Shown: positions 27,408 through 36,607 of the stretch, piece by piece
How the letters are laid out: each line of letters opens with the position of its first letter
Position numbering within the stretch: the first letter of the stretch is position 1
Origin: Sphingobacteriales bacterium
Lineage (GTDB): Bacteria > Bacteroidota > Bacteroidia > Sphingobacteriales > Sphingobacteriaceae
DNA: 64,000 nucleotides
Direction: 5' to 3'
Assembly: GCA_015655115.1 (NCBI GenBank)
Contig: JAATFQ010000175.1
Coordinates: forward strand, 1 to 64,000
Program-made: the position numbers and the translations under genes
The notes under the pieces: generated by a model
What the model was told of the DNA's origin: nothing
The model's input: only the letters and a program-made list of their open reading frames with translations
Databases searched by the model: none

Positions 27408-28289
27408 CTATTGAGGCCGATGTTTCGCTAATGCTTTATTTGCGCGTTTAACAGCCAGTTTTTCCTTCCAGGACATATACTGTGCCCTGAAATTTGATTT
27501 CATAAAGTTGTCGAACTTACGTTGAATGGTCAGGTTATAAAGGCTGTTTATTTTTACAGCCCATGATTTATCCCAGGCTCTGAGGCTGATAGAGAAAGAG
27601 CCGTCCAGGTATTTCATCCAGTGCCAGTAACCGGTAGGCATAAACAGCGTATCCCCATGTTCGAGATAGGCTTCAATACCTTTAACGCCTTTCAGTGCCG
27701 GGAACTTGTCAAAGTCCGGATTTTCAATATCATAGTCCTCCAGGGCATACGTAGCAAAAGGGATTTTGTACAGACGGTCTTTCCATTTATTTTCAAAAAG
27801 GATCACATGTTTACGTCCATTGAAATGCGTATGAAAGATATGGGCAAGGTCTATATCGTAATGCAGGAATGTTATAGATCCCTTGCCACCAAAAAACAGA
27901 TTGGGGTAGCTATCGAGGAAACCGCCCATTAAGTTTTTTGGGGCGATATAGTCCCTCAGCAGTTTCGGTGCATATTTTATGGGGTCGAACAAAAAGATAC
28001 GGAGGTCCGTAGGCTTGCGTTTAATCAGGTCTATATAATCAGCAAACTTCATTTCAGCTACAGCTGCATTTATAGGCTTGGAAGGGTCTGCTTTGGCGCT
28101 GTCATATAGTGGTACAATTTTATCACCAACAACAGTTTTCATGTATTCCATTGACCATTTTTCATAAGCAGGCCAATTTTTAGACATGTTTTTGATGATT
28201 AAAGGTTTACGCGCCTTCAGGTAGTTCTTTTCAAAATCTTCTTTTGAAATATCGTCTACGCAATCGATTTGAGATAAATCAAACTTCAT
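27408..28289 (-). CDS. JmjC/cupin-8 family Fe(II)/2-oxoglutarate-type hydroxylase
   Basis: 293 residues of the cupin-8/FIH-like fold. The Fe(II) triad candidates are His143 and Asp145 (FLHYDIDLAH) and His223 (PTGYWHWMKY). A typical N-terminal segment (KARKPLIIKNMSKNWPAYEKW) is present. Such enzymes hydroxylate proteins or tRNA, but the target cannot be told. It is a tandem paralogue of the frameshifted gene just downstream, so a duplication is likely. The gene has its own upstream intergenic region of 260 bp with no clear promoter. Confidence 0.85.
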   Translation of the reverse strand: MKFDLSQIDCVDDISKEDFEKNYLKARKPLIIKNMSKNWPAYEKWSMEYMKTVVGDKIVPLYDSAKADPSKPINAAVAEMKFADYIDLIKRKPTDLRIFLFDPIKYAPKLLRDYIAPKNLMGGFLDSYPNLFFGGKGSITFLHYDIDLAHIFHTHFNGRKHVILFENKWKDRLYKIPFATYALEDYDIENPDFDKFPALKGVKGIEAYLEHGDTLFMPTGYWHWMKYLDGSFSISLRAWDKSWAVKINSLYNLTIQRKFDNFMKSNFRAQYMSWKEKLAVKRANKALAKHRPQ

Positions 28290-28549
28290 GTTATCTTAAT
28301 ATAGGGTTTATAAAGTAAAATTATGTAAAAATGAAATTGCTAGCTAAACCGCTAATTTAAAATCTCAGATTCTGACAAAATTAACACACATCTGCGGGTT
28401 AAGTTTTATGAATAACAGCTCGTTTTGTTTGCTTTTTATAATCAAGCATAATATACGCAAATAGCTGGTGCAGCATTTGAGGTTATTGCAATAAATCGTA
28501 AGATAGGTTATAGTTCAACCTACATGGAGTCGGTAGGCTTCCCGGCTAA

Positions 28550-29689
28550 TTATTCATGATGTTCATTAATCAGAAATATTTCTGAGGCAATATAATCTGC
28601 GAAAAGCTTGCCATCCTGGGTGAGTACGAGTGTGTTATTTTCATTTTTAAGCCAGTCCCTTTTTAGAAAGGGCTTGATATTTTCGAGCGTTTCTGCCAAA
28701 AAGATGGAGCCAAAATCATTTTTTATCTTTTGGAGATCTGTTCCCCACATGGTACGAAGGGAGGTCATGACATATTCATTGAACCTGTCATATTTATCCA
28801 GTTCTTCTACTGTTTCGGCAAGTTGGCCCAGTGCCAGTTGCTGTAGATATTTGGCATTATTAGCCACATTAAGATACCTGACATTGCCGTTGAAGCCATG
28901 CGCTGAAGGGCCAATTCCCAGGTAGGGAATGCCGCGCCAGTAATTGGTATTATGAACGGCATGGCGGCCAGGGAGGCTGAAATTGGAAATTTCATAATGA
29001 TCAAATGCTGCAAGGCCAAGCTTTTCTGCCAGGAAGATAAATTGTGCAGCACTTTGCTCCTCATTTACTGGTATTTGCCGGCCTTTTTTTATGGAATATG
29101 CCAGAGCAGTGCGCGGTTCTACGGTTAAGGAATAGGCAGAGATATGCGGGATCTGCAGGCTAAGTACTGTATTGATGTTGCTCAGCCATTTTTCGTCTGT
29201 TAGTAAAGGATAGCCATAGATCAGATCAATACTAAGATTTTCAAATCCTGCATCCTGACTACGTTTGATGCAGGTTTCGGCCTCGGTAGCGTTATGCGCT
29301 CTGTTCATCCAAAGCAGGTCTTCATTAAAGAACGACTGTACACCGATACTGAAACGGTTGACAGGCAGTTGTCGCAGCTCTGCGATTTTTTTTGCGTCAA
29401 GGTCATCGGGATTAGTCTCGATGGTGATTTCTGCATCTGCAGCAATAGAAAAGTGGGTGGTTAATGTATCAAATATTTTCGCCAGTGCCGCTGTAGGCAG
29501 TACTGAAGGAGTTCCACCACCGAAATAGATACTGCCCACCTGTTCTGTAATCCTATCCTTTTTAAGGATTATTTCTTTGCAAATCGCATCAACCATTTCA
29601 TCAGCATATTTCAGTGAGGTGCTGAAATGAAAATCACAGTAGTGGCATGCTTGTTTACAGAAGGGGATATGGATATAAATTCCGGCCAT
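28550..29689 (-). CDS. hemW: HemW-like radical SAM protein (heme chaperone)
   Basis: 379 residues. The radical SAM cluster motif C11-x3-C15-x2-C18 (CKQACHYCDF) is near the N-terminus. It has the SAM-binding GGTPS motif and the long HemN-like C-terminal domain. The fourth Cys of true HemN (CxxxCxxCxC) is absent; the residue after is Phe, which marks HemW, a heme-binding chaperone, rather than coproporphyrinogen dehydrogenase. It is transcribed away from DUF4271/hemD, which deal with related tetrapyrrole chemistry. Confidence 0.93.
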   Translation of the reverse strand: MAGIYIHIPFCKQACHYCDFHFSTSLKYADEMVDAICKEIILKKDRITEQVGSIYFGGGTPSVLPTAALAKIFDTLTTHFSIAADAEITIETNPDDLDAKKIAELRQLPVNRFSIGVQSFFNEDLLWMNRAHNATEAETCIKRSQDAGFENLSIDLIYGYPLLTDEKWLSNINTVLSLQIPHISAYSLTVEPRTALAYSIKKGRQIPVNEEQSAAQFIFLAEKLGLAAFDHYEISNFSLPGRHAVHNTNYWRGIPYLGIGPSAHGFNGNVRYLNVANNAKYLQQLALGQLAETVEELDKYDRFNEYVMTSLRTMWGTDLQKIKNDFGSIFLAETLENIKPFLKRDWLKNENNTLVLTQDGKLFADYIASEIFLINEHHE

Positions 29690-29770
29690 TTGGCAAAGAT
29701 CGTGAAATATTATTCTTTAATTTCAATTTGCATTGCGTAACGCCCTATTTAAAACTAAATAATAATAACC

Positions 29771-29778
29771 TACTTTTG
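29771..29778 (+). promoter_or_regulatory. -7 element before DUF4271
   Basis: TACTTTTG matches the Bacteroidota TAnnTTTG element and lies 37 bp before the DUF4271 start. No TTG at the -33 spacing is visible. Confidence 0.45.
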
Positions 29779-29815
29779 TGCAAAGTTAATCCCAAACCGT
29801 CGTTTAACAGATTAG

Positions 29816-30799
29816 ATGTATAAATACCTTCTTGTTTTTTTTCTTCTTTTATCTTTAGGATCTCGAAAAGTAAATGCGCAGAATGTGCCATTAGCTGCAG
29901 ATTCTACTGTGGAGCAAAGGGTTTACAGGCCGCGGGTGCTGCGGGATTCTGCCTTTTTGGCCAGGCAGAAGTTCGTGACCGATTCTATCATGACCCATAC
30001 CTGGATCTTACCCGACTCGCTGATTGACCGGTCAATTTTAATTGACAGCATTATGAAGGCAAATGTATTTCCAACGCTTGATCTCGACGCATGGTTTAAG
30101 AAGTACGGCAAGTTTAAAAAAGAGAGCAGGTTCAGAGTAGGGACTCCGATGCCTAAAGGGAAAGTGTGGGTGCTGGGGTTTATTGCTTTTCTGCTGGTTG
30201 TATTCGGCGTATTAAGGATTTCTTTTGCCAAGCAATTACAAGGGATAGTACAGGCTTTTTATAGCGAAAGGGGATTAAATAATCTGAATAAAGAGGACAA
30301 TGCTTTTACGTCCTGGCCTTTTTTACTTCTATTTATACAGTTTGGCTTTACTATTGGTATGTTTTTTTATCTGGTAGCCCAATACTACAAACTAGCTTAT
30401 ATAGACAAAGGATTTAGCTTTTTTGTCAGTATTTCTATTTTGATCATTATCCTGTATGCACTTAAACTTTTCCTGCTGCGGGCGATGGGTCACCTCTTTA
30501 ATATTCAAAAAGCGGTACATGAATATATTTCAATATTATATTTAAGTTATTTTAACATTTCCCTGATTTTTATTCCGTTAGTGGTCGCTTTTGCCTTATC
30601 TCCTCTTAAATATGGTATCTATTACATAGTTATCTCATTTGGATTGCTGGCCTTAATCTTTACGTTTCAATTCATTAGGGCAGGAGTTAATATTTTATCT
30701 CATTATCGGTTTTCAAAAGTCTATTTATTTATGTACTTTTGTGCCCTCGAAATATGTCCTATTTTGATATTAATCAAGGCGATAGGATTTGAGATGTAA
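29816..30799 (+). CDS. DUF4271 membrane protein
   Basis: 327 residues with a signal peptide (ends about VNAQ), a soluble stretch of about 95 residues, then about seven membrane helices. This matches DUF4271, a Bacteroidota family without a known function. It is followed by hemD after 9 bp and then by the gldKLMN block. The DUF4271-hemD pair may be one operon, although a second -7 element lies inside the 3' end of this gene. Confidence 0.85.
   Translation: MYKYLLVFFLLLSLGSRKVNAQNVPLAADSTVEQRVYRPRVLRDSAFLARQKFVTDSIMTHTWILPDSLIDRSILIDSIMKANVFPTLDLDAWFKKYGKFKKESRFRVGTPMPKGKVWVLGFIAFLLVVFGVLRISFAKQLQGIVQAFYSERGLNNLNKEDNAFTSWPFLLLFIQFGFTIGMFFYLVAQYYKLAYIDKGFSFFVSISILIIILYALKLFLLRAMGHLFNIQKAVHEYISILYLSYFNISLIFIPLVVAFALSPLKYGIYYIVISFGLLALIFTFQFIRAGVNILSHYRFSKVYLFMYFCALEICPILILIKAIGFEM
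30734..30741 (+). promoter_or_regulatory. Internal -7 element before hemD
   Basis: TACTTTTG lies inside the end of the DUF4271 gene, 67 bp before the hemD start. The surrounding sequence (TGTACTTTTG, then CCCTCGA) is nearly repeated before gcvT. It suggests that hemD can be transcribed separately. Confidence 0.4.
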
Positions 30800-30808
30800 C
30801 TAGGTAAA

Positions 30809-31579
30809 ATGCAAGAAAAAACAGAAGATAGGTTGCGTAAAGTAAAAAGTATACTGATAACTTTGCCTAAACCCGAGACAGAGAAATCTCCTTATTTTGA
30901 TTTGGCTAAGAAATACAACGTAAAAGTTGATTTCAGGTCGTTCATTCATGTGGAAGGTGTACCTGCAAGAGATTTTAGGAAAGAGAAAATCAGTTTAGGT
31001 GATTTTACAGCTGTTGTTTTTACAAGTAGAAACGCAGTGGATCATTTCTTTAGGATTTGTGAAGAGATGCGGTATGAGGTGAAGGCAGATTTAAAATATT
31101 TCTGTATTTCAGAATCTACAGCATTGTATCTTCAGAAATATATTCAGTACCGGAAGCGGAAGATTTTCTTCGGAAAACAAACTGCTGCCGATCTGGCTGA
31201 TGTATTGAAAAAACATGCGACGGAGAAATTCCTTTATCCGTGTTCGGATGTTGCAACGGAGGATACAATGAATTTCCTGTTGAAAAATGGGTACGCTATT
31301 ACTCCGGCAGTTTTATTTAAAACTGTAGTAAGCGATTTGTCTGACCTTGCTGATGTAACTTACGATGTCATTGGATTTTTCAGTCCTTCAAGCATCCAGT
31401 CGCTGTATATAAATTTCCCCAATTTTCAACAAAATAATACCCGTCTGGCTGCGTTTGGTGTGAACACACACAAAGCAGTTAAAGACGCAGGATTGATTGT
31501 CGATATTGCTGCTCCATCGCCGGAATCGCCCTCAATGATCATGGCAATTGAGAACTATATCAAGAAATCCAATAAATAG
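30809..31579 (+). CDS. hemD: Uroporphyrinogen-III synthase
   Basis: 256 residues of the HemD fold: two alpha/beta domains joined by two strands. It has VFTSRNAVDHFF and the second-domain segment YDVIGFFSPSSIQSLY ... LAAFGVNTHKAVKDAG, where the substrate-binding sites lie. It closes hydroxymethylbilane to uroporphyrinogen III. HemD is poorly conserved, so the call relies on these motifs and on size. It follows DUF4271 by 9 bp. Confidence 0.87.
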   Translation: MQEKTEDRLRKVKSILITLPKPETEKSPYFDLAKKYNVKVDFRSFIHVEGVPARDFRKEKISLGDFTAVVFTSRNAVDHFFRICEEMRYEVKADLKYFCISESTALYLQKYIQYRKRKIFFGKQTAADLADVLKKHATEKFLYPCSDVATEDTMNFLLKNGYAITPAVLFKTVVSDLSDLADVTYDVIGFFSPSSIQSLYINFPNFQQNNTRLAAFGVNTHKAVKDAGLIVDIAAPSPESPSMIMAIENYIKKSNK

Positions 31580-31642
31580 ACTGATAATTACAAGGTTACA
31601 AACCAAGCTTTTAGTGCTTAATAGGTTAATCTTTTAATTTCG

Positions 31643-31683
31643 ATTGAGCAAGTTGTTGTGTATATGTTAACATCTTGCTCAAT
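31643..31683 (+). terminator. Hairpin after hemD
   Basis: ATTGAGCAAG pairs with CTTGCTCAAT (10 bp), with a few more pairs (TGTT/AACA) inside. It lies 63 bp after hemD and is followed by a T-rich but not pure T run, so termination may be partial. Confidence 0.5.
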
Positions 31684-31716
31684 TTGCGTTTAAGACAGAA
31701 TTTTTGTCTGTTTATA

Positions 31717-31747
31717 TTGTTTATATCAAGGATATTCGATAAAATTG
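31717..31747 (+). promoter_or_regulatory. Candidate promoter of gldKLMN
   Basis: A TTG at 31717-31719, 20 bases, then TAAAATTG at 31740-31747, which differs from TAnnTTTG at one base. The spacing fits Bacteroidota promoters and gldK starts 23 bp downstream. Confidence 0.4.
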
Positions 31748-31770
31748 TTGTAAAATTGCTCTAAGGACTT

Positions 31771-33144
31771 ATGAGGAAAATTTACACACTTGGTATTATA
31801 TTAGTTGCTGCACTGTTTTCAGGTTGCGGGAAAGGCGGCCAGGGAGAATTACTTGGTGTATATAACAGAAAATTCAATAATAAAAAAATGCCGCTGGGAA
31901 TGGTTTATATTCCTCAGGGAAAAACGCTTATTGGTATGTCTGATGAGGATATAAACAATACGCAGAGTTCACCTGCAAGAATGACTTCATTCAGCGCTTT
32001 TTATATGGATGAGACAGAGATTACAAATGCAGAATACAGGCAATTTGTAAACTGGGTCAGAGATTCTGTTGCACTGACATCCTTAGGTCCCGGAGCTGCG
32101 CCTGCCTATTTCACTATACCTAAAGGTGGTGCTGCTACTCCCGGAGGAGCAACACTTTCTTCTCAGAGAAATATCAATTGGAATAAAGTAGGTAATGGTT
32201 CTGCGCTATGGAGCAATAAAAGCGGCGGACTAGGTGGCAAACTTGAAAATATGTACTATACCGGGGATGATGCTTTGCCCGGGCGTAAAGAGTTTGATAT
32301 TCGAAAATTCAGATACTCCTATAGTTTTGTAAATCTTGATCTGGCGGAAGCAGGCAGAAAGGATCCCTCAAAAAAGCGTAAAGATTTTATTGAGAGTTAT
32401 GTAGATTCTCCTGATCCTAATAATCCTAACCAGTTTCCTTCTGTAAGTGTTTACCCCGACACAATGGTTTGGAAAATAGATTATTCCTATTCACAGAATG
32501 ACCCTATGGTCAAAGCCTATTTTAATCACCCCTCATATGATAATTATCCCGTAGTTGGCGTTTCGTGGGAGCAGGCACAGGCTTTTTGTGTATGGCGTAC
32601 CCGCTTGTATGAGCCTGTAGCGGCACAACGGAAAATCCCCATAAGTTCCAGACCGGAATACAGATTGCCCACTGAAGCTGAGTTTGAATATGCAGCACGT
32701 GGTGGTAATGTTAAAACAAAATATCCATGGGGGGGGCCTTATGTGAGAAATACAAAAGGCTGTATGCAGGCTAACTTTAAGGTCGGAAGAGGAAATTATT
32801 CTGATGACGGCGGTTTGTATACCGTAAATGTCAGATCGTATTTCCCTAATGATTACGGGTTGTACAATATGGCAGGAAATGTTGCCGAATGGACTGTAAC
32901 AGCATATAATCAATCTGCAGCACCTTTGTTGCTCGATTTCAATCCTAACTTTACCTATGTAGCGAAAGGTGCTGATAGTAAATACCTTAAACGTAAGGTT
33001 GTAAGAGGCGGATCGTGGAAAGATATAGGTTTCTTTCTTCAGAATTCTGTAGGCACTTACGAATATCAGGATCAGGCGCGGTCTTATATTGGTTTCAGAT
33101 GTGTTTCCTCATATGCAGGAACGGATATCAATTTCAGAAACTAA
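31771..33144 (+). CDS. gldK: Type IX secretion/gliding lipoprotein GldK
   Basis: 457 residues. The lipoprotein signal MRKIYTLGIILVAALFSGC ends in a lipobox. Most of the mature protein is a formylglycine-generating-enzyme-like (SUMF1) domain (YIPQGKTLIGMSDEDINN ... EYRLPTEAEFEYAARGG ... YNMAGNVAEWTV ... RGGSWKD ... SYIGFRC). GldK (PorK) forms, with GldN, the periplasmic ring under the outer membrane of the type IX secretion system; it is structural rather than an active FGE. gldL, gldM and gldN follow in the canonical order. Confidence 0.96.
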   Translation: MRKIYTLGIILVAALFSGCGKGGQGELLGVYNRKFNNKKMPLGMVYIPQGKTLIGMSDEDINNTQSSPARMTSFSAFYMDETEITNAEYRQFVNWVRDSVALTSLGPGAAPAYFTIPKGGAATPGGATLSSQRNINWNKVGNGSALWSNKSGGLGGKLENMYYTGDDALPGRKEFDIRKFRYSYSFVNLDLAEAGRKDPSKKRKDFIESYVDSPDPNNPNQFPSVSVYPDTMVWKIDYSYSQNDPMVKAYFNHPSYDNYPVVGVSWEQAQAFCVWRTRLYEPVAAQRKIPISSRPEYRLPTEAEFEYAARGGNVKTKYPWGGPYVRNTKGCMQANFKVGRGNYSDDGGLYTVNVRSYFPNDYGLYNMAGNVAEWTVTAYNQSAAPLLLDFNPNFTYVAKGADSKYLKRKVVRGGSWKDIGFFLQNSVGTYEYQDQARSYIGFRCVSSYAGTDINFRN

Positions 33145-33200
33145 TTTCTCGGGCAATATAAAAATCAACATATACCACACAACAATTATCTAAGAAAAAC

Positions 33201-34013
33201 ATGGCAGCAAAAAAGAAGTTTGATTGGTTACACGTAGCAATATCATGGGGAGCGAGTATCGTTATTATCGGGGCTTTGTTTAAAATCCTTCACCTTGGTG
33301 GAATATGGGGAAATTACATGATCGGAATCGGTTTGGGTGTAGAGGCATTTTTGTTCTTTCTGACCGGTTTATTTCCACCTGCACCAGAAGTTGCCTGGGA
33401 AAAGGTATATCCTGAACTGAACGACGATTTTACAGGTGAATTGCCGAAGGCTACAGTAAGACCTGCTGCAGTAGCCAGTGCCGGATTTTCTTCAACAGCA
33501 GCGTTAGACAAGATGCTGGTTGATGCTAAAATTGGTCCTGAGTTAATTGAAAGCCTTGGTAATGGCTTACGCACTTTTGGTGATAAAGTAGCTGCCATAT
33601 CTGGTGTTGCAGATGCTTCTGCAGCAACTACTGAATTTACAGGTAAAGTGAAACAAGCTTCTGCAAGTTTCGATGGTTTAAACAGTGCCTTTGGTAAGGC
33701 GACAGCTCAGCTGGTTGAAATGGGCGAGAGCAGTGGTGATTCGAAAGTATATCACGAACAGGTAATCAGTCTTGGAAAGAATTTAGCTGCCCTGAATGCT
33801 GTTTATGAACTGGAGTTACAAGATTCCAGTGCTCACTTAAAATCGATGAATACTTTCTACTCGAATCTGTCTTTAACTATGCACAACTTTAATGAGTCGC
33901 TTGACGATTCCAAACAATTTAAAGAAGAAGTGGGTAAGCTGGCTAAAAATCTGTCTTCGCTGAATGCGATTTATGGCAATATGCTTACGGCTATGAATCA
34001 GCCACGTATTTAA
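33201..34013 (+). CDS. gldL: Type IX secretion motor membrane protein GldL
   Basis: 270 residues. Two membrane helices in the first 60 residues (WLHVAISWGASIVIIGALFK and IGIGLGVEAFLFFLTGLF) are followed by a cytoplasmic helical domain. GldL with GldM forms the proton-driven motor of type IX secretion. The membrane Lys28 and Glu48 lie where published work on Flavobacterium johnsoniae GldL describes functionally important charged residues (one position earlier). The gene lies 56 bp after gldK and 48 bp before gldM. Confidence 0.95.
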   Translation: MAAKKKFDWLHVAISWGASIVIIGALFKILHLGGIWGNYMIGIGLGVEAFLFFLTGLFPPAPEVAWEKVYPELNDDFTGELPKATVRPAAVASAGFSSTAALDKMLVDAKIGPELIESLGNGLRTFGDKVAAISGVADASAATTEFTGKVKQASASFDGLNSAFGKATAQLVEMGESSGDSKVYHEQVISLGKNLAALNAVYELELQDSSAHLKSMNTFYSNLSLTMHNFNESLDDSKQFKEEVGKLAKNLSSLNAIYGNMLTAMNQPRI

Positions 34014-34061
34014 TCAGAGGTAACCAATTATTTAATAATTAACCAGAGATACCTATAAATA

Positions 34062-35600
34062 ATGGCAGGAGGAAAAGAAACCGCGAGGCAGAAGATGATC
34101 AATATCATGTATTTGGTATTATTAGCCATGCTCGCTTTGAACGTGTCTGATACGATACTAAATGCATTTAAGAATATCAATGATAGTCTTGAATCATCAA
34201 GGTCGAATGTAAATACGAGTATAGATCAGTTGTTTACAGCTTTTCAAAATACTAAACTGAAAGAAGAACCTGCAAGGGCACAGCCTATTTGGGAAAAAGC
34301 CAATAAAGCAAAAGTATACGCGGATGAGCTGAATGTGTATGTTCAAAAATTGAAAGATGAATTTGAGAGGGCTGGTGGCGGCAAAAGTGAAGAAACAGGC
34401 GACCTTGTAGAACGAGGAAACCTTGACATTGCTCAGGGGATCATGATTAACAAGAAAGAAGGGGAAAAGCTGAAGGCGAAAATTAATGAAACCCGTACAA
34501 AACTGATTGCTTTGCTGGATACTAAGGATCAGGCAAGTGTTACCTTTACCCTGGAGGCTAAAGATGCAGTAAAGAGTACTGACGGTAAAAAATTATGGCA
34601 GGATATCAACTTCGGTGAAGGCACTCCGCTTACTGCTGCAAATACAGTGTTGACGAAAATACAGTCTGACACAAAAAATGCAGAGGCAGAAATTGTGAAA
34701 AAGTTGTTTGGCAATATGGATAAGTCGCTGGTTAACCTGGATCAATTTGATGCAGTAGCTGTTGCGCCAACGTCATATGTAATCCAGGGGCAACCGTATG
34801 TTGCACAGGTATTCCTGACAGCGAGTGACTCGAAATCAAGTCCCGAAATTACCGTTGGAGGTAGCCGTTTAGCTACGAAAGACGGTAAAGGAACTTATAC
34901 TGGTAGTACTGGATCTGTAGGGGTGTTTAAATGGGTTGGAACGATCCGCGTAAAACAAACCGATGGACAAATTAAAGAGTATAAAACGGCAGAACAAAGC
35001 TATCAGGTGGCAAAACCTTCTGCTACAGTATCTCCGGATAAGATGAACGTTATTTATGCGGGTATTCCTAATCCGTTTTCTGTATCTGCTGCAGGCTTTC
35101 CTTTAGAGAGCGTAAGGGCAAATATCTCTGGCGGATCTATCAGAGGTGGTAATGGTAAATTCATGGTTTCTGTAGGTAGTGATCAGGTTGGTAAAGTGGT
35201 TAACATTACTGTATCTGCAAATAATGCAGGTAAAACGGTGAACATGGGGTCGCAACCCTTCAGGGTAAAAGCATTGCCGACACCTAAAGCCTTTGTTAAA
35301 GGTAAGTCTGGCGGTAACGTGGACTTGGAATGGTTAGAGCGCTCTAATGTGATCGATACTGAGCTGGATGATTTCGTATTTGATATTAAATACAGAGTAA
35401 TCAGATTTTCTGTTACTTTCATCAATCCAAGGTCTGATGCTGTTACCATGCAAAATAGTGGCGGCTCATTCAGCGGTTCGGTAAAAGGAGCTTTGAATTC
35501 AATTAAACCTGGAGCCATAGTTATTTTTAAAGATATTATCGCTGAAGGACCTGACGGCAGACAAAAAAGTCTGGATGCAATAACATTTACAGCTAAATAG
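34062..35600 (+). CDS. gldM: Type IX secretion motor protein GldM
   Basis: 512 residues: one membrane helix near the N-terminus (INIMYLVLLAMLALNVS), then a long periplasmic part with a helical region (about 40-220) and beta-sandwich domains that contact the GldK/GldN ring. Arg9 just before the helix corresponds to the conserved Arg known to face GldL in the motor. The length and N-terminus (MAGGKETARQKM) are typical. gldN follows after 6 bp. Confidence 0.96.
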   Translation: MAGGKETARQKMINIMYLVLLAMLALNVSDTILNAFKNINDSLESSRSNVNTSIDQLFTAFQNTKLKEEPARAQPIWEKANKAKVYADELNVYVQKLKDEFERAGGGKSEETGDLVERGNLDIAQGIMINKKEGEKLKAKINETRTKLIALLDTKDQASVTFTLEAKDAVKSTDGKKLWQDINFGEGTPLTAANTVLTKIQSDTKNAEAEIVKKLFGNMDKSLVNLDQFDAVAVAPTSYVIQGQPYVAQVFLTASDSKSSPEITVGGSRLATKDGKGTYTGSTGSVGVFKWVGTIRVKQTDGQIKEYKTAEQSYQVAKPSATVSPDKMNVIYAGIPNPFSVSAAGFPLESVRANISGGSIRGGNGKFMVSVGSDQVGKVVNITVSANNAGKTVNMGSQPFRVKALPTPKAFVKGKSGGNVDLEWLERSNVIDTELDDFVFDIKYRVIRFSVTFINPRSDAVTMQNSGGSFSGSVKGALNSIKPGAIVIFKDIIAEGPDGRQKSLDAITFTAK

Positions 35601-35606
35601 AATCAA

Positions 35607-36554
35607 ATGAAACAAGTACTGTACATTATCATTCTTTTGTTTTTCGGAACAGTGGCTTTCGCACAAAAGCGCAGGGTGCCAGCTAAGAAGGCCGGGGCTG
35701 CTGTAGCAGTATCTCCTGTGGCTGTAGCCCCTGTAATTGCAGATACGGTAGCAGCAGCAAAACCGTTAAAAAAGGTTAAGATAAAGACGCCGCCGAAAGA
35801 TGGTTTTTTTGCCAGGAAAGATGTAGACAGCAGTGTCATGGTTCCTTTTGCTGACGTAAGGGAAGAGGATGTTTTTTACTCTAAGCGTGTTTGGAGAGAA
35901 ATTGATCTGCGCGATACAATTAATTCAGTACTGAAATCTGAAAATTCAAAGCTGATTGATATCATTATGGAGGCGGTTGCAAACGAAGAACTGACAGTGT
36001 ATTCTCCAAAAGATACTACCCAGGGCAAACTGCTGGAAGATAATGATTCCTTCCGCATCGCAATGACTGCCCAGGAAGCACTGATGAGTGCAAGGGGTAC
36101 TTCAGAAGGTGAACCTGATGCAAATGGTAAAATCGGAGCCCCTACATTGAGGAGGCTAAGGCCGGACGAGTTTATGAAATACAGGATTAAGGAAGACTGG
36201 ATTTTTGATATTAAAAGATCCGTTTTTGAACCGCGTATTGTAGGTATTGCACCTATGAAAATGGTAGAAGGAAACTGGCAGCCTGTATTCTGGATATATT
36301 ACGACGAGGCCAGGCCACTGCTGAGTAAGTCAAAGCTGACCAACCCCGGTAATGATGCATCGGTATTAACTTATGATGATTTCTTTGTAAGGCGTTTGTT
36401 TGCCAGTAATATTGTGAAGGAAACGAATCCTGCAAATAAAACGATCATCGAAATATTGAATCAGACGGATCCTAAAGATCCGCGAAAGCTATATGAATCT
36501 GAACGTATTAAGAAAGGCATAGCAGACTACGAACAAAGTCTGTGGGAATATTAA
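35607..36554 (+). CDS. gldN: Type IX secretion ring protein GldN
   Basis: 315 residues with a signal peptide (MKQVLYIIILLFFGTVAFAQ). An Ala/Val/Pro-rich linker follows to about residue 70, then the GldN domain (YSKRVWREIDLRDTIN; MKYRIKEDWIFD; GIAPM). GldN (PorN) partners GldK in the periplasmic ring. It is the last gene of the gldKLMN operon and ends 5 bp before a hairpin. Confidence 0.95.
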   Translation: MKQVLYIIILLFFGTVAFAQKRRVPAKKAGAAVAVSPVAVAPVIADTVAAAKPLKKVKIKTPPKDGFFARKDVDSSVMVPFADVREEDVFYSKRVWREIDLRDTINSVLKSENSKLIDIIMEAVANEELTVYSPKDTTQGKLLEDNDSFRIAMTAQEALMSARGTSEGEPDANGKIGAPTLRRLRPDEFMKYRIKEDWIFDIKRSVFEPRIVGIAPMKMVEGNWQPVFWIYYDEARPLLSKSKLTNPGNDASVLTYDDFFVRRLFASNIVKETNPANKTIIEILNQTDPKDPRKLYESERIKKGIADYEQSLWEY

Positions 36555-36558
36555 AATC

Positions 36559-36588
36559 AACCCTGGTGAGTATCTCATCAGGGTTTTT
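36559..36588. terminator. Terminator between gldN and uvrC
   Basis: AACCCTGGTGAG pairs with CTCATCAGGGTT over 12 bp (one G.U) around a TAT loop and is followed by a T run on the + strand. It lies between two convergent genes. Confidence 0.85.
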
Positions 36589-36607
36589 GCTTTTACAGCA
36601 GGCTGGT

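Noticed and set aside
28290-28549. Possible small RNA or terminator in the gap between the cupin gene and hemW
   Set aside because: Only a 5-bp stem (CCTAC/GTAGG) without a T run is visible, too weak to support.
31771-33144. GldK as a formylglycine-generating enzyme
   Set aside because: The SUMF1-like fold is there, but the lipobox and the gldLMN neighbours identify the structural type IX secretion protein, and no cysteine pair for catalysis is seen.
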